In this document: piece after piece, positions 1 through 6,579 of the stretch
How the letters are laid out: each line of letters starts with the position of its first letter
How positions within the stretch are numbered: position 1 is the stretch's first letter
Origin: CAYLSO01 sp964386525
GTDB taxonomy: Bacteria > Eisenbacteria > RBG-16-71-46 > DASYSL01
Length of the DNA: 15,740 nucleotides
Reading direction: 5' to 3'
Assembly: GCA_964386525.1 (NCBI GenBank)
Contig: CAYLSO010000102.1
Location: 1-15,740, forward strand
The notes under the pieces: generated by a model
Seen by the model: only the letters and a program-made list of their open reading frames with translations
Told to the model about the DNA's origin: nothing
The model's database searches: none
Position numbers and translations under genes: made by a program

Positions 1-743
1 ATGGCGCGGCGCCCGGCCAGGCGCTCCATCGCCTCCGAGCCCTGCCCCGACAGCGTGATCTCCGAGGACAGGAGCACCAGCTCGTCGGGGTCCAGCTCCC
101 CCAGCGATTCCAGCTCGTGCCCGGGCAGCGCCACGACGTGCTCGGCGGCCAGCGAGTAGAGCTGCACGCGGCGGCTGTGCACGAAGCGCACGCGGGCCCC
201 GCGGTCGGCGGCCCGCACCAGGCGGCGCGCCACCTGCGGCTGGCGCACGGTGAGGTTGGCGGCCAGCACCGTGATGCGGCGCGCCTCCTCGATGTCGCGC
301 AGCGACAGCGGCGGGAAGGGCACGTAGCCGGCGCGCTGCAAGGTGTCGATGTGCGGGGTGCCGAGGGCCGCCGCCAGCCGCCGCAGTCCGAGCGCTTCCT
401 CGACGGTGATGCGGGCCGAGCCCAGGATGCCGATGCTGGCGCCGCCGTGGCGCCGGCGGATGTCGGCCAGGCAGGTCACCACCTCGGCGAGGGCCTTCTC
501 GACCGGGGTGGGCTGCAGCGGGTCGCCGGGGCTGCGGCGGTAGGCGGTGATCACGCGCGCCGGGGAGCGCAGCAGCTCGCCGGCGCTCCAGCCGCGCAGG
601 CACAGGGCGCCCTCGGAGACCGGATGATGGAGACGCGGGTAGGAGGCGGAGCCGGACAGGAACATGCTGCAACCGGAGCCACAGAACGGACACACCGTGC
701 TGGCCGGACGGCCCGGTGCGCGCGCCAACTCTGCGGTCTGCAT
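1..743 (-). CDS. Molybdopterin oxidoreductase-like protein (NuoG / formate dehydrogenase alpha superfamily), 3' part outside window
   Basis: The first 247 residues are visible; the C-terminus lies beyond the left edge. A 4Fe-4S motif sits at the N-terminus: C18-x2-C21-x3-C25-x22-C48, inside TVCPFCGSGC and GALCLRGW, as in formate dehydrogenase and NuoG. An oxidoreductase core follows, recognisable from IGILGSARITVEEA, LGTPHID, the DIEEA...VLAANLT segment and ARRLVRAADRGARVRFVHSRR. In formate dehydrogenases the stretch between NID and DIEEAD carries the Cys or Sec that binds molybdenum. Here that stretch is only about 16 residues and has neither, as in catalytically silent NuoG-type subunits. 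No N-terminal 2Fe-2S ferredoxin domain precedes the cluster. The ATG is supported by AGGAAGG 5 nt upstream and keeps the cysteine motif; a later in-frame ATG would lose three of the four cysteines. It is probably an electron-transfer or structural subunit, but partner genes lie outside the window. Confidence 0.8.
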   Translation of the reverse strand, partial: MQTAELARAPGRPASTVCPFCGSGCSMFLSGSASYPRLHHPVSEGALCLRGWSAGELLRSPARVITAYRRSPGDPLQPTPVEKALAEVVTCLADIRRRHGGASIGILGSARITVEEALGLRRLAAALGTPHIDTLQRAGYVPFPPLSLRDIEEARRITVLAANLTVRQPQVARRLVRAADRGARVRFVHSRRVQLYSLAAEHVVALPGHELESLGELDPDELVLLSSEITLSGQGSEAMERLAGRRA

Positions 744-748
744 GCACG

Positions 749-755
749 CCTTCCT
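749..755 (-). promoter_or_regulatory. Ribosome binding site of the NuoG/FDH-like gene
   Basis: AGGAAGG on the minus strand lies 5 nt before the ATG ending at 743. It decides the start: the next in-frame ATG falls just after the third cysteine of the Fe-S motif and would destroy the cluster. Confidence 0.7.
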
Positions 756-857
756 GAGGGAGCGCTCGGCAGGATCCCGCCCGCGCGCTCGCCCCGCCCC
801 GCTCGCGTCGCGCGCTGTCTGCGTCCAGCTGGGTGGATCCTTCGGGGCCGCACGCCG

Positions 858-880
858 GGACCCGCCGCCTCGCCGGGTCC
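858..880. repeat. Inverted repeat, 7-bp arms
   Basis: GGACCCG and CGGGTCC flank a 9-nt loop. It lies about 115 bp upstream of the NuoG/FDH-like start, so it could be a 5'-UTR hairpin. In DNA this GC-rich such repeats also arise by chance. Confidence 0.3.
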
Positions 881-1122
881 GCGATCGCCCTGCCGGGGTC
901 GGATGGAGCCCGGCCGCCTCCTCTGCCTCTGCTCGTAACGTGCGGCGCCGCGCCTACTTCTACATCACGTAGCGTGCCAGATGCCCCCGGAGCGGACAAG
1001 CGTGGCGCGGTGGGCAGCGCCCGGGCAGGGCGACCCGCGCAGCTTCGCACGGGCACGCGGGATGGAGCGTGGAACGCGGCCGCCCGGGACCCGCGGCCGC
1101 CCTCCGCGCGTGAAACCCGATA

Positions 1123-1145
1123 GTGACGGCGGTCACTGTCGTCAC
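1123..1145. promoter_or_regulatory. 23-bp near-perfect dyad, possible operator
   Basis: The sequence runs from GTGACG to CGTCAC around a central C. Nine of the 11 position pairs are complementary and the other two are G/T. It resembles a dimeric-repressor binding site rather than a terminator: the symmetry runs to the centre, leaving no RNA loop, and no T-run follows. It is about 380 bp upstream of the NuoG/FDH-like start and about 60 bp past the aldo/keto reductase stop. Binding by any regulator is inference. Confidence 0.35.
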
Positions 1146-1153
1146 GACAAGCG

Positions 1154-1169
1154 GTCTCCGCCCGGAGAC
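1154..1169 (-). terminator. Short hairpin after the aldo/keto reductase gene
   Basis: GTCTCC and GGAGAC flank a 4-nt loop, about 38 nt past the stop of the aldo/keto reductase gene. There is no T-run, so intrinsic termination is doubtful. Confidence 0.25.
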
Positions 1170-1206
1170 AATCTGTCGGCGGGCATGCCCCGCCTCGGGA
1201 CCGATC

Positions 1207-2187
1207 TCAGCGGTTCACGAGGCTCATGTCGGGGTAACGGTCGCCCGCCGCGGCCCCGCGCGGCACTGCCGCGTCGAGGCGCGCCACCTCCGCCGTGTCC
1301 AACCGGACGGCGGCGGCGGCCACGTTCTCCTCGAGGAAGACGCGGCGCTTGGTGCCCGGGATGGGCACGACGTCCTCGCCCTTGGCCAGCACCCAGGCGA
1401 GCGCCAGCTGCCCGGGCGTGATCCCCTTCTCGGCCGCCATCGCCCGCACCCGTTCGACCAGCTCGAGGTTGCGGCCGAAGTTCGCCTCCTGGAAGCGCGG
1501 GTGGCGATTGCGGGCGTCGTCGCCGGTGAGGTCGGCCGGGCTCGCGAAGCGCCCGGTGAGGAAACCGCGCCCCAGCGGGCTGTAGGCCACGAAGCCGATG
1601 CCCAGTTCGCGCACCGTGGCCAGGACCTCGCCCTCCGGGTCGCGCGTCCACAGTGAGTACTCGCTCTGCAGCGCCGTGATGGGGTGCACGGCGTGCGCCC
1701 GCCGGATGGTGGCGGGGGCGGCCTCCGAGAGGCCGAGGTAGCGCACCTTGCCCTGCTTCACCAGCTTCGCCATGGCGCCGACCGTGTCCTCGATGGGCAC
1801 GTTCGTGTCCACGCGGTGCTGGTAGTAGAGGTCGATGTGGTCGGTGCCGAGGCGCAGGAGCGAGGCGTCGCAGCACTCGCGCACGTAATCGGGCGAACCC
1901 TTCACCCCCAGCCACTCGCCCGCGGGGCTGCGGTGGATGCCGAACTTGGTGGCCAGGACGACCCGATCGCGGCGGTCGCCGAGCGCCCGGCCCACCAGCC
2001 CCTCGTTGAGATACGGCCCGTAGGCGTTGGCGGTGTCGAAGAAGGTGACGCCGAGATCGAGCGCGCGGTGCAGCGTGGCGACCGACTCGGCGTCGTCGCG
2101 CGGCCCATAGAACTCGCTCATGCTCATGCACCCGAGGCCCAGTTGCGAGACCTCGAGCCCCTGGCTGCCCAGCCGGCGCTGCTGCAT
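1207..2187 (-). CDS. Aldo/keto reductase
   Basis: This 326-residue NAD(P)H-dependent reductase is a full-length TIM-barrel protein of the aldo/keto reductase superfamily. The catalytic tetrad is visible as Asp51 and Tyr56 (FFDTANAYG), Lys81 (LATKFG) and His124 (YYQH). Cofactor-side motifs include YSPLGRGFLTG and the late PIPGTKR segment, which usually contacts the 2'-phosphate of NADPH. It resembles the AKR13/YakC-type cytosolic enzymes that reduce aldehydes and ketones; the natural substrate cannot be told from sequence. The ATG is preceded by GGGGAGGG about 6 nt upstream. The gene starts 24 nt after the stop of the secreted hydrolase and has no promoter of its own that I can see, so the two are probably cotranscribed. 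No functional link between them is obvious. Confidence 0.93.
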   Translation of the reverse strand: MQQRRLGSQGLEVSQLGLGCMSMSEFYGPRDDAESVATLHRALDLGVTFFDTANAYGPYLNEGLVGRALGDRRDRVVLATKFGIHRSPAGEWLGVKGSPDYVRECCDASLLRLGTDHIDLYYQHRVDTNVPIEDTVGAMAKLVKQGKVRYLGLSEAAPATIRRAHAVHPITALQSEYSLWTRDPEGEVLATVRELGIGFVAYSPLGRGFLTGRFASPADLTGDDARNRHPRFQEANFGRNLELVERVRAMAAEKGITPGQLALAWVLAKGEDVVPIPGTKRRVFLEENVAAAAVRLDTAEVARLDAAVPRGAAAGDRYPDMSLVNR

Positions 2188-2211
2188 CGCTGACCCTCCC
2201 CTGTGGCGGCT

Positions 2212-3273
2212 TTACATCCCCGGCCGCGGCGGCTTCAGGTACTTGGCCAGGAACGCGTAGATCTCCCGGCGGCCCTCGCGCGCCAGCGGCGTGTCGAGGC
2301 GGTCCATGCTGTGCCCGCCGGGGGCGTCCTGATACACCTTGTACTCGAACTGCTTGCCGGCTTCCTTGAGCGCCTGGATGAGGTGCTCGACCTCGACGTA
2401 GTGCACGTCCTCGTCGCTGGTGTTGGTGTGGATGAGCAGCGGCGTCTGCAGCTCCTTGGCGTGCCAGACCGGCGAGCGCCGCTTGTACTCGTCCTCGTCC
2501 TGGGCGGCCGTCTTGCCGATGTGGTAGGGCGCGCTGAACAGCTCCCGGTAGCTCTCCTCGGAGTAGCCCATGCGCAGGAGGAGGTCGGAGACCGGCACGC
2601 CCGCGAACACGCAACGGTACTGCTGGGGGTATTGGAAGGACTCCATCAGCACGATGAGGCCGCCGTGGCTCCAGCCCATCAGCCCGACGCGGGTCGAGTC
2701 CACGAAGTCGAAGTTCTGCAGCGCCCAGTCCTTGGCCGCGTGGCAATCGTCCACCTCGCGGCCGCCGTAGTCGATCAGCTCGTAGAAGCCGCGCCCGTAG
2801 CCGGTCGAGCCGCGGTATTCCGGCGCCACCACCACGTAGCCCTGCTTCAGAAGCTCGCGTAGGATGTGCACGTGGTAGGTGGTGAAGTCGGCGTGCACGC
2901 CGCCGTGCGGCAGGATGAGCAGCGGCAGCTTCTCGCCGGGCTGCCGGTCCTTCGGCACGAAAGTGTAGGTGTAGAAGCGGACCGGGTTGCTGGCGCCCAC
3001 TTCCTTGGGGTTCTTCACCTTGGCGGGCGGCGGCCCGACGATGCGCCACTTGTCCACCTCGGCCACGTCGCTCATGCGCACGAACCAGGCGACGTCGTCG
3101 ATCTGCTTGGACAGCATGTCGAGGCGGTGCTCGAGGCTCTCGTTGGCCCGCTTCAGATCGTTGAGCTGCTGCTCGACCGCCGACGACGGCGCCTCCTTGG
3201 CGGGCGCGGCGGCGGCGGGCGCGGGCGACAGCCAGGCGACCAGCAGGAAAAAGACTGCGTGCGTGCGGTTCAT
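2212..3273 (-). CDS. Secreted S9-type (prolyl oligopeptidase-like) serine hydrolase with N-terminal coiled coil
   Basis: The protein has 353 residues. Residues 1-22 form a Sec signal peptide (MNRTHAVFFLLVAWL, then an Ala-rich cleavage region). Residues about 32-62 form a heptad-like coiled coil (VEQQLNDLKRANESLEHRL). Residues about 95-350 are an alpha/beta-hydrolase domain. The triad is Ser202 in GWSHGG, Asp287 in SDEDV and His321 in GGHSMD; LPHGG (121-125) supplies the oxyanion-hole region. Full S9 peptidases carry a beta-propeller before this domain; here only the coiled coil precedes it, so this is a stand-alone catalytic domain acting outside the cytoplasm on peptides or esters. An upstream in-frame start would add 51 residues rich in Pro, Arg and Gly and hide the signal peptide. 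The ATG at 3273 has GGAGG 7 nt upstream and a promoter at 3328-3356, which fixes the start. Confidence 0.88.
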   Translation of the reverse strand: MNRTHAVFFLLVAWLSPAPAAAAPAKEAPSSAVEQQLNDLKRANESLEHRLDMLSKQIDDVAWFVRMSDVAEVDKWRIVGPPPAKVKNPKEVGASNPVRFYTYTFVPKDRQPGEKLPLLILPHGGVHADFTTYHVHILRELLKQGYVVVAPEYRGSTGYGRGFYELIDYGGREVDDCHAAKDWALQNFDFVDSTRVGLMGWSHGGLIVLMESFQYPQQYRCVFAGVPVSDLLLRMGYSEESYRELFSAPYHIGKTAAQDEDEYKRRSPVWHAKELQTPLLIHTNTSDEDVHYVEVEHLIQALKEAGKQFEYKVYQDAPGGHSMDRLDTPLAREGRREIYAFLAKYLKPPRPGM

Positions 3274-3327
3274 GGCGCTGCCTCCGTGGGGAGAGTGGCC
3301 CGGGGGCCGGGGTGCCGGACCGCCCGC

Positions 3328-3356
3328 ATTCGAACGCCGCGGCGGCGGGATGTCAA
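3328..3356 (-). promoter_or_regulatory. Sigma70-type promoter for the hydrolase-reductase operon
   Basis: A perfect -35 TTGACA (3351-3356) and a -10 TCGAAT (3328-3333, 4/6) are separated by exactly 17 nt on the minus strand. Transcription would start near 3321, giving a leader of about 48 nt that contains the GGAGG of the hydrolase gene. It also lies inside the tempting N-terminal extension of the hydrolase frame, arguing against that longer start. Confidence 0.6.
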
Positions 3357-3470
3357 CTGCGGGCTGCGCCGCTTCGCGCGGGGCTCCGGCCCGACTTCCG
3401 GCGACCGGGCGCCGGCCCAGCCCCACGGCCGGCCGCGGACACGAATCCTGGACCCGGGATAGGCAAGCTC

Positions 3471-4502
3471 ATGAGAACGATCGCCGTCGCCCTCGGAATC
3501 GCCATCGCGCTGGCCGGCGCGGCGGCCCTGCCGAGCGCTGCCGCGCCAGCGCCCGCCGCCCCCGCCCCGCCCGACAGCGCGGCTGCCAAGCGGCTGGTCT
3601 TCGCCACCTTCGCCGCCGACCCGACCGAGCTCCGGCACACGCTGTACCTCGCCGAGAGCGTGCGGGCCTTCGGCGGAGCGCTGCGGGAGGCGCCGGTGCG
3701 GGTCTATGCGCCGCGGGCGCTGCTCGAGGCGCAGCCGGAGCTGGTCGAGAGGCTCGCCGCCGCGGGGGCCGCCGTGCGGGCGGCGGCGGCCCCCGACGAC
3801 GCGCTGGGCTTCCCCTTCGCGCGCAAGGTGTTCGCGGCCGCCCAGGCGGAGGGCGAGGCGGCGGGCGCGGCCGAGGTCATGGCCTGGATGGACGAGGACA
3901 CCATCGTCCTGCAGGAGCCGCGCGACTTCCTCCTGCCCGCCGGCGTGAGCTTCGGCTATCGCCCGGTCACGCACCGGCTCATCGGCTCCGACTTCGGCGA
4001 GCCGCCCGACGAGTTCTGGCGCGCGGTATACCGCAAGCTGGCCGTGCCGGACTCGGCGGCCTTCGCCGTGGTGACCCCGGCCGACTCGCAGACGATCCGC
4101 GCCTACTTCAACGCCGGGTTGCTCGTGGTGCGCCCGGAGCGCGGCGTGCTGGAGCGCTGGAGCACGGCTTTCGCCACGCTCTGCGGCGACCCGGAGATAG
4201 CGGAGGCGGGCCGGCAGGACCGCTACCGCACCCTCTTCCTCCACCAGGTGGCGCTGGCCGGCGCCGTCCTGAGCGGCCTGGCGCGGCCGGAGATGCGGGA
4301 ACTTCCGGCGAGCTACAACTTCCCGATCCTCTTCAAGGAGATGTACGGGGCGAAGCGGGAGTACAACGATCTCACGGGGATCGCGACGCTGCGCTACGAC
4401 GTCTACTTCCGCAATCCGGCGTCCGACTGGCCGAGCCGGCTGGTCGGGCCGCGGGCGACGATCGACTGGCTGGCGGCGCGCCTGGGGAAGGTGGAGGAGT
4501 AG
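3471..4502 (+). CDS. Secreted protein with GT-A (nucleotide-diphospho-sugar transferase)-like core
   Basis: The protein has 343 residues. Residues 1-25 look like a Sec signal peptide (MRTIAVALGIAIALAG, then an AxA-type site) followed by an Ala/Pro-rich linker. The core has the order of a GT-A fold: a first strand LVFATFA with TLYLAESVRAFG, then MAWMDEDTIVL, which resembles the DxD metal/nucleotide-sugar site, then YFNAGLLVVRPERG, typical of family-8-like transferases. No close named family is recognised. A transferase outside the cytoplasm would lack nucleotide sugars, so it may use a lipid-linked donor, bind glycans, or be non-catalytic. The RBS is weak (GGGATAGG region). The upstream in-frame start would add 53 low-complexity residues and bury the signal peptide, so the ATG at 3471 is preferred. 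It is divergent from the hydrolase operon and convergent with the glycan operon. Confidence 0.7.
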   Translation: MRTIAVALGIAIALAGAAALPSAAAPAPAAPAPPDSAAAKRLVFATFAADPTELRHTLYLAESVRAFGGALREAPVRVYAPRALLEAQPELVERLAAAGAAVRAAAAPDDALGFPFARKVFAAAQAEGEAAGAAEVMAWMDEDTIVLQEPRDFLLPAGVSFGYRPVTHRLIGSDFGEPPDEFWRAVYRKLAVPDSAAFAVVTPADSQTIRAYFNAGLLVVRPERGVLERWSTAFATLCGDPEIAEAGRQDRYRTLFLHQVALAGAVLSGLARPEMRELPASYNFPILFKEMYGAKREYNDLTGIATLRYDVYFRNPASDWPSRLVGPRATIDWLAARLGKVEE

Positions 4503-4545
4503 GGTCGGCGCCGCGGCTGCCGCGCCGGCCGGAGCCCGAGCGGCT

Positions 4546-4600
4546 TAGGCTCCGCCTGAAAGCGCCACGCGGCCCGCGGCGCGTCTTCAGGCGGAGCCTA
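4546..4600. terminator. Perfect 15-bp inverted repeat between convergent genes, likely bidirectional terminator
   Basis: The arm TAGGCTCCGCCTGAA (4546-4560) is repeated exactly in inverse at 4586-4600, enclosing 25 nt that can form an inner GCGCC/GGCGC stem (4562-4566 with 4578-4582). The right arm contains the TAG stop codon of the minus-strand glycosyltransferase, and the plus-strand gene ends 43 nt before the left arm. Position and stem length fit a shared terminator. Neither side has a T-run, so it would act as a strong stem or with Rho. Confidence 0.55.
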
Positions 4601-5869
4601 GTCCCCCGCCACCTCCCGGTAGACCTCGCGCAGCTGCTCCACGATGCGCGGCCAGGCGAACTCCTCGGCGCGCGAGCGCAGCGCCGCGGCGTCCCACTCC
4701 CGATCCAGCGCCTCGCCCAGGGCGCCGGCGAGAGCGGTCGCGTCGCCCGGCGGCACGAGCAGGCCGTAGCGCGGGTCGGTCACCAGCTCCGGCGTCCCAC
4801 CCACGGCCGTGGCCACCGCCGGCCGGCCGCAGGCGAAGGCCTCGATGACGCAGAGCGGCATGCCCTCGTTGTGGCTCGGCAGCACGAGCGCGTCGGCCGC
4901 CGCCATGTACAGCGGGATGAGACCGGAGTCGAGCACGCCCGGGAAACGGATCCGGCCGGCGAGGCCGTGCGCGTGCACGGCGGCCTCGACCTCCGGGCGC
5001 CGCGGGCCGTTGCCGGTAAGGACCAGGAGCGCATCGTCGCGGCGCCGGCAGAGTTGCCGGAACGCCTCTACGAGCACGGCGTGCCCCTTGATGGGCGTGA
5101 ACCGGCTGGTGCACAGGAGCACGGGCCGATCGGTGGGCAGGCCGATCTGCCGCCGGGCCGCCGCCGCGTCCCGCGGCACGAAGCGCTCCAGGTCCACGCC
5201 GCTGGGGACGTAGCGGCAGCGCTCCGGCGGCACCCCGAGGGCTTCGGCCTGCCGGAGCAGTCCGCGCGACACCCCGACGACGCGGGTCGCCCGCCGCAGC
5301 GCGTAGCGGATCCAGAAGGGGACCAGGCCAGCGGCGCGATGGACGTTGGTGTGGACCTCGGAGCCGTACACGCTGACCACCGCCGGCCGGCGCAGGAATG
5401 CGCCCAGCTGGACGGCCAGCGCCCCCATGGGATGGGCGCGGTGGCCGTGCACCAGACGCACGCGCCGGGCCCGGAAGAGGACCGCCCACAAGCCCAGGAC
5501 GAGCAGCTGCAGCGGCTCCGTGAGCCCGCACAGGATCGGCAGGTGCAGATAGGACGGGCGCAGCACGAGGACGCCCGCGGGCGGCGGCGCGGCGCGCCCT
5601 TCCGCTTCCGCTATCTTCCTCTCCCGGCGCTCCGCCTGGTAGCGGGGTAGCGGCGGCAGCACGAGGCGCGGCGCCAGCACGACCAGGCCGCCGCCGCCGG
5701 CCAGTCCCTCGACCAGGTTGCGCAGGGTGACCTGGACGCCGCCCCAGAACTTCGGCGACGCGGAGTAACCCTCGACGAGGAAGAGGACCTGCGAGCCGCC
5801 GGGACGCGGGCCGGACCCACTGGGTCGCGGGTCGGAGCCGCTGCCCCCCGTGGCCGCCGGCTCAGACAT
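4598..5869 (-). CDS. GT4-family glycosyltransferase
   Basis: This 423-residue retaining glycosyltransferase has the two-Rossmann GT-B fold of family GT4. After a Ser/Gly/Pro-rich N-terminus (1-26), the acceptor domain starts at VLFLVEGYS with a glycine loop FWGGVQ. The donor domain shows VPSGVDLERF (221-230), SRFTPIKG with Arg256 and Lys261 for donor phosphates, and the E-x7-E motif at Glu335-Glu343 (NEGMPLCVIEAFACGRP). It probably acts at the cytoplasmic membrane face and adds a hexose-type sugar from a nucleotide donor to a glycan acceptor; donor and linkage are unknown. It is the last gene of the glycan operon. Its ATG overlaps the TGA of the nucleotidyltransferase gene by 8 bp, suggesting translational coupling. 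Its stop lies in the terminator-like repeat. Confidence 0.9.
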   Translation of the reverse strand: MSEPAATGGSGSDPRPSGSGPRPGGSQVLFLVEGYSASPKFWGGVQVTLRNLVEGLAGGGGLVVLAPRLVLPPLPRYQAERRERKIAEAEGRAAPPPAGVLVLRPSYLHLPILCGLTEPLQLLVLGLWAVLFRARRVRLVHGHRAHPMGALAVQLGAFLRRPAVVSVYGSEVHTNVHRAAGLVPFWIRYALRRATRVVGVSRGLLRQAEALGVPPERCRYVPSGVDLERFVPRDAAAARRQIGLPTDRPVLLCTSRFTPIKGHAVLVEAFRQLCRRRDDALLVLTGNGPRRPEVEAAVHAHGLAGRIRFPGVLDSGLIPLYMAAADALVLPSHNEGMPLCVIEAFACGRPAVATAVGGTPELVTDPRYGLLVPPGDATALAGALGEALDREWDAAALRSRAEEFAWPRIVEQLREVYREVAGD

Positions 5870-6557
5870 CCGGCCAGGAGGCCACCGCCTGGACGGCGGT
5901 CTCGAGGTCGGACACCGCGCCGACGTCGAGCCAGAACTCGTCCATGTCGTAGCGGCGCACGTCCCCGCCGGCGGCCCGCACCGCCCGGATGAGGTCGGGC
6001 ATGTCGACGCGCGCGCCGGGCGGCAGATGGTCGAGCGCCGCCGGACTGACGGCGTAGATGCCGGCGAGGATGGGGCGCACCTCCACCGGCTTCTCCAGCA
6101 CTTCCTCGATGGTCGTGCCGTCGCCCTGGATCACGCCGTACGGTATGCGCGTCTCGTAGCGCGCCGCGGCGGCGGTGAGCAGGGCGCCGCCGGCGACGTG
6201 CGCGCGGTAGAAGGCCCCGAAGTCGAGGCGCGTGAGGATGTCCCCGTTGATCATCAGGAACGGCTCGGTCAGGCGGTCGCGCACCAGGCGCAGCGCCCCC
6301 GCCGTCCCCAGCGGTTCCTCCTCGACCACGTAGGAAAGGCGCACGCCCAGGCGGCTGCCGTCGCCGAAGTAGGACTTAATCAGCTCCGCCTTGTAGCCGG
6401 TGGAGAGGACGGCCTCGGTGAGCCCGGCGCGCTGCAGCTGGCGCAGCAGGATCTCCAGGATGGGCCGGTCCCCGATGGGGAGGAGCGGCTTGGGGATGGC
6501 GTAGGTGAGCGGCCGCAGGCGCGTGCCGAGCCCGCCCGCCATGAGGAGCGCCTTCAT
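5862..6557 (-). CDS. Sugar-1-phosphate nucleotidyltransferase
   Basis: This 231-residue NTP_transferase-family protein makes an NDP-sugar from NTP and a sugar 1-phosphate. The signature loop AGGLGTRLRPLT (7-18) and Lys23 in PKPLLPI bind the nucleotide. Asp106 in INGDILT is the metal ligand, EKP (155-157) contacts the sugar, and WLDVG (209-213) closes the active site. It is a minimal catalytic domain, close in size to MurU-type enzymes and shorter than RfbA or ManC, with no C-terminal left-handed beta-helix or isomerase domain. The nucleotide cannot be told from sequence; beside a GMD/RMD-like pair, GDP is a reasonable guess (inference). It starts 22 nt after the dehydratase stop. The Shine-Dalgarno is weak, so translation may depend on the upstream gene. 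Confidence 0.9.
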   Translation of the reverse strand: MKALLMAGGLGTRLRPLTYAIPKPLLPIGDRPILEILLRQLQRAGLTEAVLSTGYKAELIKSYFGDGSRLGVRLSYVVEEEPLGTAGALRLVRDRLTEPFLMINGDILTRLDFGAFYRAHVAGGALLTAAAARYETRIPYGVIQGDGTTIEEVLEKPVEVRPILAGIYAVSPAALDHLPPGARVDMPDLIRAVRAAGGDVRRYDMDEFWLDVGAVSDLETAVQAVASWPDV

Positions 6558-6579
6558 GAGAACCGCTGGCCCCCGGATC

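Larger units (their letters stand above)
744..1206. other. 463-bp gene-free stretch with inverted repeats
   Basis: It lies between the 3' end of the aldo/keto reductase gene and the start of the NuoG/FDH-like gene, both on the minus strand. The open frames here have low-complexity Arg/Ala/Pro/Gly composition and no recognisable motif, so I see no gene. It holds a GGACCCG/CGGGTCC hairpin (858-880), a 23-bp dyad (1123-1145) and a GTCTCC/GGAGAC hairpin (1154-1169). The promoter of the leftmost gene must lie here if that gene is transcribed separately, but no convincing -35/-10 pair was found. Confidence 0.5.

Noticed and set aside
966..985. Sigma54-like TGGCACG on the minus strand upstream of the NuoG/FDH-like gene
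   Set aside because: The -24 half matches but the -12 GC is absent at the required spacing (GTGA in place of TTGC), and the site is more than 220 bp from the start codon.
960..1145. 61-codon minus-strand open frame in the gene-free stretch
   Set aside because: No Shine-Dalgarno, no motif, biased Arg/Ala/Pro content, and its start lies within the dyad at 1123-1145.
744..1206. Molybdenum-cofactor or other riboswitch upstream of the oxidoreductase-like gene
   Set aside because: Hairpins are present, but no recognisable conserved riboswitch core could be identified by eye. A covariance-model search would be needed.
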